DNA of 64,000 bases from the NCBI GenBank assembly GCA_964631725.1, contig CAZVYX010000002.1:1-64000 (forward strand), written 5' to 3'. Below are positions 25,650 to 34,185 of the stretch, piece by piece. Below the pieces are notes generated by a model. That model was given only the letters and a program-made list of their open reading frames with translations. It searched no databases and was not told the DNA's origin. Position numbers and translations under genes: made by a program. This stretch comes from GCA-2731375 sp964631725. GTDB taxonomy: Bacteria > Pseudomonadota > Alphaproteobacteria > GCA-2731375. The number at the start of each line of letters is the position of its first letter. The first letter of the stretch is position 1.

Positions 25650-25841
25650 ATGCTCAAAACAAACCATAACCTTTCGCCAGAAGAATTTGCAAAGTCCATT
25701 CTAGAGAAGCGAAGCTTCATTGCTGAGCAATTGGAGCAGGCGCGTGCCAAAGGCAACCGTGGTAAAATTCGATCTTGGGAGTCCATGTTTCGCAAAGCGG
25801 AGAAGCTCATTTCTGAGTATGGCCTTGAGCGATATACTTAG
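25650..25841 (+). CDS. Small hypothetical helical protein
   Basis: A 63-aa charged, predicted all-helical protein (NLSPEEFAKSILEKRSFIAEQLEQA) with no recognised family. The start is well supported by GGAGGAACG immediately upstream of ATG at 25650. Codon and base use are AT-richer than the chromosomal neighbours, consistent with acquisition. It overlaps the next small gene by 23 bases in another frame. Confidence 0.6.
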   Translation: MLKTNHNLSPEEFAKSILEKRSFIAEQLEQARAKGNRGKIRSWESMFRKAEKLISEYGLERYT

Positions 25842-26053
25842 TCGGCCAAGAGGCCAGAAGCGCCCCGCCGATGTTATCCGCAAGATTGTCCGTGCGATGC
25901 AGATCGTCATGAGCGAAGCCGAAGAAAAATTCGACGAGGATGGCAAGAACAAGGCAACTGTGGTGTTAGGATGGAAGGGCGGCAAATATGATGGCAGGAC
26001 AGAGAACAGAGGTTGCGCTGCTTATCGTCCAAAAAAGATGGAATCCTAATTGA
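25819..26053 (+). pseudogene. Frameshifted remnant of a small conserved protein
   Basis: The uninterrupted frame gives 76 aa: MALSDILSRPRGQKRPADVIRKIV-type start, then a sharp loss of family character after LGWKGGK. Reading the +1 frame from 25988 gives MMAGQRTEVA...VQKRW, stop TGA at 26051-26053. This matches the usual C-terminus of a widespread alphaproteobacterial family (KGGKARA..M..QR.EIA..AA.KRW). The KARA segment is missing, as expected from a small out-of-frame deletion near 25984. The gene therefore looks broken, though the shortened protein could still be made. The 3' end overlaps the converging ATPase gene. Confidence 0.6.
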
Positions 26054-27479
26054 GCACATCAGAAATATTATCTTCTAGGTATTCTACTTCGTTCTGGTCA
26101 AATAGGTCCGCCGCTTCACTGCACATGGCTTGCCATAAGACATCGCCGCCACACATTAGGGTGTTTGCAGCCGATTGAACCCAATCATGGTGATTTGCTA
26201 ATAGCATCGCGCCTTCGCAGGCGTCGGTAACTGTCGCGATATCGCGACCGATTTTGGTCCAAAGGTGCCGCCAATTGTGTTGTCGAAGTAGATTAAAAAC
26301 CGCGCGCTCTGGAGCATCATCGCCCGGCAATAAATGGCAGCCAATGGAATCATCTTGGTCGCCGTCGAGAAACACCAAAGTGGGGCGGGGGAACCGTCGA
26401 TTGGCATTCATTTGGCCAAGAGCAATCCCTAGATTGGCTGCTCCATAAGGCACTATGGAGCATCGCACAAACAATTGGGGACAATGCCTGCTCAGTAATT
26501 CGGATAGCCATACTTTCGACCGTGTGTCTTCAACATATAGTTCGCATTCAGGGTGGTTTTCGTCGTCCATTTTTGTCATCGCAAATTGTGGGCTTACGCC
26601 ATTTGCGATTTGTTTTTCATCGTTTGTTTCGAGAATATAAATTCTCGCTGAAAGGGGTAATTCTTCCAAAACATACGGAGAGTGGGTAGTAATAATAATC
26701 TGGCATTCTTTTGCGCGTGCAACAGTAGCCAAATCTCGAATTAATCTCCGTTGTGCCCTTGGGTGGAGGGACGATTCTATTTCGTCAATTAGTATCAAAC
26801 CATAACGGGGTAAGTCTGTTCTAAGCAATTCTGCGACGGTTGTCTCGCCTGACCCTTGGTGGAATCCAGAATAGGGGTTGGCGCCCTTGGTAAGGATGGG
26901 GATTTCTCGGTTGGCATCAATTGTTGATATGGCCATTTTGGCGGCATTGTAATGTCGCCCCATGATTTCTGACATCCGAGCCACTTGATCGTTAGAAAAG
27001 TCGGTTGCAGAATGTTCTTCGTGTCGGTTTTTTGCGATCCGAGCGTAACCGACGCGAGTGCCCACGGGTTGCAGACGGCTAAGGTCTAGATAGCGTAACT
27101 GACGCAATGGTCTTTCGGGCTGGCCAAGCCATCTTGTCGTCGGTTTCCTAACGGAATGCTCAAACCTTTCGTCTCCCTGCTTAAATCCGGCGCGAATAGA
27201 AACGTCCTCTAGTCTGTCCCACGCCGTTTCGGGAAAGAATTCTGTTGGGAAATAATTCGACCCGCCATCATTTCGATACACGCAGGCGGCCGACTGAAGG
27301 ACCGTGCTCTTGCCAGAACCATTTTCACCAACAATAGCCACAATTGGAAAAGCAAATTCAATTCTTTGCCGAGCCCACCCTCTAATATCCTTTATTTCCA
27401 TCCAATCGAGACGTTTTGGCCATCCGTTGCCACTTATCCATTTTGTTTCTAAGCGACGCATTTCTCTGCTTAATTCCAT
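26046..27479 (-). CDS. OLD-like AAA ATPase with C-terminal TOPRIM-like domain
   Basis: A 477-aa protein. The ABC/AAA ATPase core has Walker A GENGSGKST (52-60), an SGETT signature (210-214), Walker B LILIDEIESSLHP (228-240) and H-loop THS (265-267). After it comes a TOPRIM-like module with LYVED (314-318) and LVFLDGDQDD (368-377), then LLPGDDAPE. Such ATPase-TOPRIM proteins include OLD nucleases and several phage-defence effectors. Start chosen at 27479 because GGAG lies eight bases ahead; a TTG at 27527 is the longer alternative. No recognisable defence partner is adjacent. AT-rich codon use contrasts with surrounding genes. Confidence 0.8.
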   Translation of the reverse strand: MELSREMRRLETKWISGNGWPKRLDWMEIKDIRGWARQRIEFAFPIVAIVGENGSGKSTVLQSAACVYRNDGGSNYFPTEFFPETAWDRLEDVSIRAGFKQGDERFEHSVRKPTTRWLGQPERPLRQLRYLDLSRLQPVGTRVGYARIAKNRHEEHSATDFSNDQVARMSEIMGRHYNAAKMAISTIDANREIPILTKGANPYSGFHQGSGETTVAELLRTDLPRYGLILIDEIESSLHPRAQRRLIRDLATVARAKECQIIITTHSPYVLEELPLSARIYILETNDEKQIANGVSPQFAMTKMDDENHPECELYVEDTRSKVWLSELLSRHCPQLFVRCSIVPYGAANLGIALGQMNANRRFPRPTLVFLDGDQDDSIGCHLLPGDDAPERAVFNLLRQHNWRHLWTKIGRDIATVTDACEGAMLLANHHDWVQSAANTLMCGGDVLWQAMCSEAADLFDQNEVEYLEDNISDVLN

Positions 27480-28009
27480 TCTTTGCTCCGAGCCTCCGCA
27501 AAAGCTATCAATGACTCGCTTTAACAAGCCGTAAGAAGCATGGCATATGCCGATTAATTTATCAAATAGAAAAATAATTGGGGGTTTTGGTCGCTTTGAA
27601 AGCTGGAATGAGCGATTAATGGGTGACTTGAGGGTAGGCTTTCAAAAAGAATCCCAACAAATTCTGAAGGTTAAGCGCAATTCTTGAGATATTTAGGACA
27701 TCCACGTGCGCAGGTTCACACGGCTTACAAATGCGTTCTCGAAGTAGTTTAAAAACCACGCTCACATTGTCATGCTCTTTACGGTCTTCCATAACTTTAG
27801 CTGCATTCACAGGCCGCTTAGGGCAACGCCAGTCGTGGAGCAAAGGTTATCCGATACTGAGCGGGATTTGGAATGGGCTTGCGAATTGATCGACGTGGGG
27901 GCGCCAAAGCCAAGTCGTACGAAGACGTACAAGAAACAAAATTCAAAATGATACACAACGGACTGTTCAGTCTACTTGACCCGCCGGCCCTGGCGGGAAA
28001 CACTGCCCC
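27480..28009. other. AT-richer stretch without a confident gene
   Basis: About 530 bases upstream of the ATPase and of the Fe-S protein gene. It holds a weak reverse-strand reading frame at 27616-27792 and otherwise no family match in six frames. The base composition shifts back to GC-rich near 27960, marking the right edge of the island. No direct repeats, tRNA fragment or integrase were seen. Confidence 0.5.
27616..27792 (-). CDS. Possible small protein upstream of the ATPase
   Basis: A 58-aa reading frame (MEDRKEHDNVSVVFKLLRERI...) on the same strand as the ATPase, 136 bases upstream of it. Two cysteines (ICKPC) could form a small metal or redox site. The ribosome site is poor and no family is recognised. 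It may be a real accessory gene, a fragment, or chance. Confidence 0.3.
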   Translation of the reverse strand: MEDRKEHDNVSVVFKLLRERICKPCEPAHVDVLNISRIALNLQNLLGFFLKAYPQVTH

Positions 28010-29341
28010 ATGGGAACAGCAAAACAATCGTTGGACGATTTCTTGGGGCAGGCGCGCGAGAGCCTGATTTCCGATTGCACGGCGTGCGGCAAATGCGTCG
28101 AGGTGTGCCCCGTCACGCCCTTTACCGACCTGAATCCGGGTGATGAGCCGGGCGTCATCAAGGGCGTGTTGGGACTGTTGCGCGACGGCACGGCCATGAC
28201 GGGCGCCGCACAGGCATGGACCGGTCAATGCAATGGCTGTGGTCTGTGCATTCCCGACTGCCCCGAGGGGATCAATCCCCGCCGCATGCTGATGCTGGCC
28301 AATACGGTGGAGGCGGAGCAGGACAGCCCCACGCCGCAGCTATTCCGCAAAATGTCCCGCGCCATCCGGATCATGGCGGCGATGCAACTGGCCCCGCCGG
28401 AGTTCGACAAGTTGTTGCGCACGCCCCGGGCGCATCCGGCGGATGTGGTTTTCTATACCGGCTGCAATCCAATCCGTACGCCGCACCTGCTGTTCAACGC
28501 CATGACCATCCTGGATGCCCTGGAGGTCGACTACGAAGTGGTCGGCGGGCCCGGCGCCTGCTGCGGCATCATCCAGTCGAAATGGGAAGGCGACCAGGCC
28601 GCTGGCCAAAAGGTCGTGGATGGCACGATCAGCCGTTTCGCCGGCTTCCAGCCCAAGGAGGTGCTGAGTTGGTGCCCCTCCTGTGTGCTGCATCTGGGCG
28701 AGACCATCGCCGGCTTCCGCAGCGCCAGCTTTGATTTCGACCATGTGACGAATTTCCTGGTGGCGCGCGCCGGGGGCCTGGCCGGAAAATTCGTCCAGCC
28801 GGTGAACAAGCGCGTGCTCCTCCACACCCACGACGGCATGGACAAGGTGGGCCGAAACGTCGCCGAAATGCTGTCGGCCATTCCGGGACTGACCCTGGTC
28901 GGCACGGCGGCGGAGCCGGGGTATACCTGCGGCGGCTCCGGCGCCGACCGCTCGCCCGGCCTGAAGGCGGAGGCGCGGGCGGCCACCCTGGCGCGGGCCG
29001 AGGCTGATGATGTTGATATTCTGGTCTCTCTCTATCATGGCTGCCACGGCCAGCTTTCCGGCCTTGAGGCCAGGGGCAAATTCCAGGTTATCAACTGGAC
29101 CGAACTGTTGGTTCAGGCCCTGGGCCAGCAGCCCCACGACGATATCTCCAAGCGCTACCGCATGCAGGACGATTTCGATATGGTGCTGGATGAGGGCGAG
29201 ATTTATCTGAAAGCCAACGGCGTCGATCTGGACCGGGATTGGCTGAAGGGTCTGTTGCCGGATCTTTTCGGCCAGACCGAATTTAAGGGCGGCTTGGAAG
29301 AGTTCGCCGGCAATCGCGAAACCGGCGGAGGTGCGCAATGA
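28010..29341 (+). CDS. HdrD/GlpC-like (Fe-S) protein with CCG domains
   Basis: A 443-aa redox protein. Two [4Fe-4S] motifs stand near the N-terminus (CTACGKCVEVCP at about 23-34 and CNGCGLCIPDCP at about 74-85). Two cysteine-rich CCG-type domains follow (GACCGII with WCPSC, and later YTCGGSG with YHGCHG), as in heterodisulfide reductase subunit D, GlpC and LldE-type proteins. It probably passes electrons between a dehydrogenase and the quinone pool, but no dehydrogenase is adjacent. The stop overlaps the aminotransferase start (ATGA), so translation is coupled. Confidence 0.88.
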   Translation: MGTAKQSLDDFLGQARESLISDCTACGKCVEVCPVTPFTDLNPGDEPGVIKGVLGLLRDGTAMTGAAQAWTGQCNGCGLCIPDCPEGINPRRMLMLANTVEAEQDSPTPQLFRKMSRAIRIMAAMQLAPPEFDKLLRTPRAHPADVVFYTGCNPIRTPHLLFNAMTILDALEVDYEVVGGPGACCGIIQSKWEGDQAAGQKVVDGTISRFAGFQPKEVLSWCPSCVLHLGETIAGFRSASFDFDHVTNFLVARAGGLAGKFVQPVNKRVLLHTHDGMDKVGRNVAEMLSAIPGLTLVGTAAEPGYTCGGSGADRSPGLKAEARAATLARAEADDVDILVSLYHGCHGQLSGLEARGKFQVINWTELLVQALGQQPHDDISKRYRMQDDFDMVLDEGEIYLKANGVDLDRDWLKGLLPDLFGQTEFKGGLEEFAGNRETGGGAQ

Positions 29342-30261
29342 ACGATCCGTTGTTGAATGAACGCGTGGTCTATCTCAACGGCGAGTATGTGCCTGAATCC
29401 CGTGCCACGGTTCCCATATCCGATCGGGGCTTCATCTTTGGCGATGCGGTGTTCGATACGGCGCGGACCTTCGGCGGCAAGATCTATCGCCTTCAGGAGC
29501 ATGTGGACCGTCTGTTCCGTTCCCTGCGCTATGTCCGGATCGACCCCGGGCTGAGCGCGGCGGAATTTTGCGCCATTTCGGAAGAGGTCGTGGAACGCAA
29601 TCTGCATCTATTGGATGAGGGGGAGGACTACTGGGTTTTTCTTCGCGTTACGCGCGGGCCGAACTATCCGGACGGGCCGGGGGGCGGAGTGGGGCCGACG
29701 GTGATCGCCACCTGTGTGCCCCTGCCGTTTGCCAAACGGGCGCCGCTGTTCCGCGACGGTATTGACGTGGTCGTGCCGTCGACCCGGCGTACGCCGCCCG
29801 AATCCCTCAATCCAGCCGCCAAAACGCACAATTACCTGAACCTGATCGTGGCCGGGCTGGAGATCCAGGATACCAGTCCCGATGCCTGGCCGGTCTTATT
29901 GGATACCCGCGGTTTCCTGACCGAGGGCAGCGGCAGCAACATTTTTCTCGTGCATGACGGCAAGGTGCGCACGCCCAAGGCGCAGTACGTCCTGGCCGGG
30001 GTCAGCCGGGCCGTGACCATGGATCTGTGCCGCCGGGAAGGGATCGACATCGTCGAGGATGACCTGGCGCCCTACGATGCGACGACGGCGGACGAGGCCT
30101 TCATCACCTCCACCTCGCTGTGCCTCTGCCCCATGCGCAGCTTCAACAATGCCGCCGTTGGCGACGGTACCGTGCCGGGGCCCATTACGTCGAAATTGAT
30201 TGACGCCTACAAGGCCGAAGTGGGCGTGGATTACGTGGGGCAGTATCTCGCGCAGCTCTGA
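29338..30261 (+). CDS. Class IV PLP aminotransferase (branched-chain/D-amino acid type)
   Basis: A 307-aa fold-type IV aminotransferase. Motifs include ISDRGFIFGDAVFDTART (27-44), the PLP lysine K162 in NPAAKTHNYLN, the glutamate in GFLTEGSGSNIFLV and the C-terminal EAFITSTSLCLCPM. Members use branched-chain, D-amino acid, R-amine or aminodeoxychorismate substrates; motif details do not settle which. It begins inside the end of the Fe-S protein gene (4-base overlap), an unusual pairing that suggests a joint role in amino-acid oxidation. Confidence 0.88.
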   Translation: MNDPLLNERVVYLNGEYVPESRATVPISDRGFIFGDAVFDTARTFGGKIYRLQEHVDRLFRSLRYVRIDPGLSAAEFCAISEEVVERNLHLLDEGEDYWVFLRVTRGPNYPDGPGGGVGPTVIATCVPLPFAKRAPLFRDGIDVVVPSTRRTPPESLNPAAKTHNYLNLIVAGLEIQDTSPDAWPVLLDTRGFLTEGSGSNIFLVHDGKVRTPKAQYVLAGVSRAVTMDLCRREGIDIVEDDLAPYDATTADEAFITSTSLCLCPMRSFNNAAVGDGTVPGPITSKLIDAYKAEVGVDYVGQYLAQL

Positions 30262-30279
30262 GGTGTCTTGGACGACGGT

Positions 30280-31182
30280 TCAGCGGTTTGTGCCGGCTGC
30301 CCGCATCTCCCGCTGGGTGATATAGATTGTGGCGCCGAAAACGATTGCCGCGCCGACCCAGGACCAGGGGTCAATGGTTTCGGCGAACAGAATGAAGCCG
30401 GCCACCGCCGCCGCCGGCATGCGTAGGAAATCAAACGGCATGACCAACGAGGTCTCGGCGATCTTCAGGGCCCGGGTCAGGCCATAGATGTAGCCGTTGG
30501 CGACCACGGCCAGGGCGGCCAGCCAGGGCAGCATCTCCAGGGCCGGCCATTCCCAGAAATACAGCGCCGGCAACAGCGCGAAGGGCACCGCGAACAGGGT
30601 CAGGTAGAACACTGTTTGTTCCGAGCCTTCCGTGCGCAACAACACCTTGCCGGTGATCACCACGCAGGCGCCCGAGAGGGCCGAGATCAGCATCAGGCCT
30701 GAAGCCAGGTTGAAGGCGACGATGCCGGGCCGCAGGATTACCAGCACGCCGATGAAACCGAACACCAGCGCCAATATGCGATGCGGTCCCACCGTTTCGC
30801 GCAGGAAAGCGGCCGCCAGTATCGTGGCGAACAGCGGCGAAGTGAAAATCAACGAAGTCGCCTCGGCCAGCGGGATCAGCATTACCGCCACCATCAGCGT
30901 GCCGCCGTGCACCACCATCAACAGCGCTCGCCAGATGTGCAAACCCAGGCGCTCGGTCCTAAGCGCGGTCCCCCTGCTTGGCAACAGCCACGGCGTCATC
31001 ACCACCAGGGCCAGGAAATAACGCAGGAAAACCACCATGTAGACGTCCATCTCCATCGACAGCCGCTTCGTCACGGCGATCATGGCGGCATAGCCGCAGG
31101 CGCCAACAATCATCCAAAAGGCGACGCGCAGAACGGCTGGCTGCCGGTCGGTGGGCCGTGCCCCGTGCTCATCGGCGCTCAT
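30280..31182 (-). CDS. EamA/DMT-family transporter
   Basis: A 300-aa inner-membrane protein with ten predicted helices in two EamA repeats (LRYFLALVVMTP and LRMPAAAVAGFILFAE are repeat-equivalent blocks). It belongs to the drug/metabolite exporter superfamily; substrate unknown. The ATG at 31182 lies 12 bases after the crotonase stop, so the two are probably cotranscribed. It converges with the aminotransferase gene 18 bases away. Confidence 0.85.
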   Translation of the reverse strand: MSADEHGARPTDRQPAVLRVAFWMIVGACGYAAMIAVTKRLSMEMDVYMVVFLRYFLALVVMTPWLLPSRGTALRTERLGLHIWRALLMVVHGGTLMVAVMLIPLAEATSLIFTSPLFATILAAAFLRETVGPHRILALVFGFIGVLVILRPGIVAFNLASGLMLISALSGACVVITGKVLLRTEGSEQTVFYLTLFAVPFALLPALYFWEWPALEMLPWLAALAVVANGYIYGLTRALKIAETSLVMPFDFLRMPAAAVAGFILFAETIDPWSWVGAAIVFGATIYITQREMRAAGTNR

Positions 31183-31194
31183 ACCCAATAGTGC

Positions 31195-31965
31195 CTAAAT
31201 ATTCCCGAAATCGCCGCCCCGGCCCTTGCCGGCGGCGAAGCGGGCCGCACCCGCCTGCGCCTCCTCCATCCTCGGTTTTTCGCCACCGACCGCTTCGTTC
31301 AGGAGCGCCTCGTCCAGGTTCAGGCTCCATTGCTCATAGGATGACATCCGATCGGCGCGCATACAAAGCTGTGGGAATTTCGCGATCTCGCGGGCCAGGT
31401 CCTGGGCCGCCGCGAGCGCCTGGCCGGCGGGGACCAGGCGGTTGGCCAGACCGAATTGCAAGGCTTCCTCCGCCCCCACGCCGCGTCCGGTCATGATCAT
31501 GTCCAGGGCCCGGCTGTGGCCGATCAAACGGGGCAGGCGCACGGTGCCGCCGTCGATCAACGGCACGCCCCAGCGCCGGCAATAGACGCCAAAGACCGCT
31601 GTTTCCGATGCTACACGCATGTCACACCAAAGCGCGAACTCCAGGCCGCCGGCGACCGCATGGCCTTCCACCGCCGCGATGACCGGTTTTGATAAGAGCA
31701 TCCGGGAGGGGCCCAGGGCGCCGTCCTCGCCTGGCTTCGCGATGATGCTGGCGCTGCCCTGGGCGACGGCCTTTAGATCATAGCCGGCGCAGAAGGTTCC
31801 CTCCGCCCCGGTCAAGATGGCGACGGATTGTTCGTCATCGGCGTCAAAATCCAGGAACGCGGCGCGCAACTCCAGCGCGGTTTCCGGGTTTACGGCGTTG
31901 CGGACCTGGGGGCGGTTGATGGTGACGGTTGTTATGGCGCCATCGCGCTCAATAAGAATGGACAT
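31195..31965 (-). CDS. Crotonase-fold protein (enoyl-CoA hydratase/isomerase family)
   Basis: A 256-aa crotonase. The oxyanion-hole segments are FCAGYDLKAVA (about 58-68) and GHAVAGGLEFAL. The region corresponding to the first catalytic glutamate of mammalian ECH reads VYCRRWGVPLIDGGTVRL, with arginine in place of that glutamate, while an aspartate sits at the second position (RALDMIMTG). It may thus be a hydratase of altered chemistry or another crotonase activity. It is transcribed after a GST-like gene that ends 11 bases before its start. Confidence 0.85.
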   Translation of the reverse strand: MSILIERDGAITTVTINRPQVRNAVNPETALELRAAFLDFDADDEQSVAILTGAEGTFCAGYDLKAVAQGSASIIAKPGEDGALGPSRMLLSKPVIAAVEGHAVAGGLEFALWCDMRVASETAVFGVYCRRWGVPLIDGGTVRLPRLIGHSRALDMIMTGRGVGAEEALQFGLANRLVPAGQALAAAQDLAREIAKFPQLCMRADRMSSYEQWSLNLDEALLNEAVGGEKPRMEEAQAGAARFAAGKGRGGDFGNI

Positions 31966-31976
31966 GGTCGCTCTCC

Positions 31977-32606
31977 CTAGCGCGCCGTTTCGGAAGGATG
32001 CGGCGGCGGCGTGGTTTCCTGAATGGACGGCCGTTGCGAGAATTGGTCAACCCAGGCGCTCAGGTGATTGTTGCCCTGGCGCCAGTGAAAATCCGGCAGG
32101 CGGTCCTCCCGCGTATGCAGGGCACAGGCCAACAGCAGTTGCGCGATACTGAGCGCACCGTCGAACAGTCCCGCCGCAACGTCGTCGTCCAAGGCCTGCG
32201 CCATGCGCTGCGCCCGGGCCGTTTCATGGGCGATGATGCCGGGGGAGCGTTCCGATGGCGGCCGGTACAGCTCCCGTCCCCAGACCGCGATACCATCAAG
32301 CATGCTGCGGACCCGCGCTTCCAGGCGCATCGCGGTCCAGCCCGCCGCGTTGCGTTCGATTTCAAAAAGTGGTGCTCCGTCCAGATGATCGAGATAGGCG
32401 CAGATCAGGCCCGAGTCCTCGAGCATGGTGCCGTCATCGGTCACCAGGGTCGGCACCCGGCCGGAGGGATTGATGGCATAGAGGGGGCTATCAGGCGTGC
32501 GCGTCTGGATCGGCACGACTTCGACCCGATCCTGCAGGCCTTTTTCGATGATAACGGCGCGGGCCAACCGCGCATAGGGCGAGGTCAATGTGACATAGAG
32601 CTTCAT
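31977..32606 (-). CDS. Glutathione S-transferase family protein
   Basis: A 209-aa GST with an N-terminal thioredoxin-like domain (MKLYVTLTSPYARLARAVIIEKGL; INPSGRVPTLV; the glutathione-binding EDSG near 63-66) and an all-helical C-terminal domain. ATG at 32606 follows a strong GAGGAGAAGAGA. It heads a GST-crotonase-DMT carrier operon, in which thiol chemistry on an acyl or aromatic substrate would make sense, though this is inference. Other GST-like genes are at 9112 and 55984. Confidence 0.88.
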   Translation of the reverse strand: MKLYVTLTSPYARLARAVIIEKGLQDRVEVVPIQTRTPDSPLYAINPSGRVPTLVTDDGTMLEDSGLICAYLDHLDGAPLFEIERNAAGWTAMRLEARVRSMLDGIAVWGRELYRPPSERSPGIIAHETARAQRMAQALDDDVAAGLFDGALSIAQLLLACALHTREDRLPDFHWRQGNNHLSAWVDQFSQRPSIQETTPPPHPSETAR

Positions 32607-32694
32607 TCTCTTCTCCTCGATAGCGCGCCCATGGTAGCAAATCTTTTCCGCATCAAACGGGATTTCCCGGGCATTCGGCGATATGTTGCCGTAA

Positions 32695-32727
32695 TCGGGG
32701 GCGGGGCCCTTGCGTTCGCGCCCCCGA
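32695..32727. other. GC-rich 9-bp inverted repeat in divergent promoter region
   Basis: TCGGGGGCG (32695-32703) pairs with CGCCCCCGA (32719-32727). It lies 19 bases before the S49 peptidase start and so would be in its 5' leader or promoter; no T-run follows and no gene ends here, so termination is unlikely. Confidence 0.45.
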
Positions 32728-32745
32728 CGGCCCATTTTCCCAAGC

Positions 32746-33603
32746 ATGAACATGGATAGAATTCTCAGCCGTTTGCCCATCAAGGCGTTGCGCGACCGGG
32801 CGCCGCTGGTGCCGGTGGTGCGCCTGGACGGCGTTATCGCGGCGCATGGCTCGCCCCTGCGCCCGGCCCTCAACATCGCCGCGCTGGCCGGCCCCATCGA
32901 ACGTGCTTTCGCCATGAAGGGTGCGAAGGCCGTGGCCCTGGCGGTCAATTCGCCGGGTGGTTCACCGGTGCAGTCGGCCCTGGTGCATGACCGCATCCGT
33001 TTGTTGGCGGACGAGAAGGAACTGCCCGTCTATGTCTTTTGCGAGGACGTAGCGGCCTCCGGCGGCTATTGGATCGCCTGTGCGGGCGATGAAATTTACG
33101 CCTCCGAAGCCTCGATCATCGGCTCCATCGGCGTTATCGCCGCGACCTTTGGTTTCGAGGGCGCGATGGAGAAACTGGGGATCGAACGGCGGCTTTTCAC
33201 CGCCGGCGACAAGAAAAGCCTGCTTGATCCGTTCCTGCCCATGGCCGAGGACGACCAAAAGCGCCTGGCCGCCCTGCAAAAGGAAATCCACGACGCCTTC
33301 AAACGGCACGTCCGGACCCGGCGGGAGGGTCGTTTGAAAGCGGGCGAGCGAAAGCTGTTCTCCGGCGAATTCTGGACCGGCGCCAAGGCCGAGGGGCTGG
33401 GTCTGGTCGACGGTATCGGCGATTTGAAGTCGGTGCTGCGGGAAAAATTCGGCGACAAAGTCCGTTTGCCCGTGATCGGGGCGGAGAAGAGCTGGCTGCA
33501 ACGGCGTCTGGGCCTCGGCACCCGGTTGCCGGAGATGAACCTGGCCGGCGATCTGGTGGCCACGGTCGAGGTGCGGGCGATCTGGGCCCGTTACGGGCTG
33601 TAG
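32746..33603 (+). CDS. S49 peptidase, short SppA-like signal peptide peptidase
   Basis: A 285-aa S49 family serine protease with ClpP-like fold. The catalytic serine is S105 (VAASGGYW) and the general-base lysine is probably in AGDKKS (about 156-157). The NSPGGSPVQSA oxyanion strand and GSIGVIAA are characteristic. It lacks the N-terminal membrane anchor seen in E. coli SppA, so the protein may be cytoplasmic or peripheral. Start ambiguous between ATG codons at 32746 and 32752; Shine-Dalgarno weak. Confidence 0.88.
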   Translation: MNMDRILSRLPIKALRDRAPLVPVVRLDGVIAAHGSPLRPALNIAALAGPIERAFAMKGAKAVALAVNSPGGSPVQSALVHDRIRLLADEKELPVYVFCEDVAASGGYWIACAGDEIYASEASIIGSIGVIAATFGFEGAMEKLGIERRLFTAGDKKSLLDPFLPMAEDDQKRLAALQKEIHDAFKRHVRTRREGRLKAGERKLFSGEFWTGAKAEGLGLVDGIGDLKSVLREKFGDKVRLPVIGAEKSWLQRRLGLGTRLPEMNLAGDLVATVEVRAIWARYGL

Positions 33604-33613
33604 CGCCGCGGCC

Positions 33614-34180
33614 TCAACCGTTGAATTGCAGAATGACGATACGGGCGGCGCCATAGGTGCGCTCGTCCAGGCGGGTAAAGCCGGGGCCCGCATCGAAGTT
33701 TTCTTTCTTTGCCAGCTCAATACAGCAGACCGCGCCCTGGTTTAGCCAGCCCTGTTCGGCCAGAGCCGCGAGACTGGGTTCCGATTGTCCGGTGCGGTAG
33801 GGCGCATCCATCAAGACCAGATCAATGCCATTCCTGGCCGGTCCGGGCTGCGTGGCATCGCGGGTCAGGATATCCGCCCGCGCGCTTTCGCCAATCTCTT
33901 CCACCGTTGACTGGATCGCCCGTGCGGCGGCGCGGTTATTTTCGATGAAGCAAACCGACGCGGCACCTCTGGACAGCGCCTCCAGTCCCAGGGCGCCGGT
34001 GCCGGCAAAGACATCCAAAACGGCCATGCCCTGGGGTATCGGGCCGTCGGGGCCGGCATGGTCGCCGTGGGAAAGAATATTGAATAGCGCTTCCCGCGCC
34101 CGGTCGGAGGTCGGGCGGATATCCAGGCCCGCCGGACCCGATAGGCGCCGGCCCTTGAATTTGCCGCCGACGATCCGCAT
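33614..34180 (-). CDS. rsmD: 16S rRNA (guanine-N2)-methyltransferase RsmD
   Basis: Methylates G966 of 16S rRNA. The 188-aa protein opens with MRIVGGKFKGRRL and has the RPTSDRAREALFNIL substrate block, motif I LDVFAGTGALGLEALSRG (55-72) and FIENNR. The catalytic (D/N)PPY-type motif reads DAPY (125-128). It is preceded by an RluB-like gene with a 5-base gap in the same direction, the order often seen in alphaproteobacteria. Confidence 0.93.
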   Translation of the reverse strand: MRIVGGKFKGRRLSGPAGLDIRPTSDRAREALFNILSHGDHAGPDGPIPQGMAVLDVFAGTGALGLEALSRGAASVCFIENNRAAARAIQSTVEEIGESARADILTRDATQPGPARNGIDLVLMDAPYRTGQSEPSLAALAEQGWLNQGAVCCIELAKKENFDAGPGFTRLDERTYGAARIVILQFNG

Positions 34181-34185
34181 GAACG

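Noticed and set aside
27873..28067. Short forward frame ahead of the Fe-S protein
   Set aside because: No ribosome site, no family and it runs into the start of the Fe-S gene in another frame.
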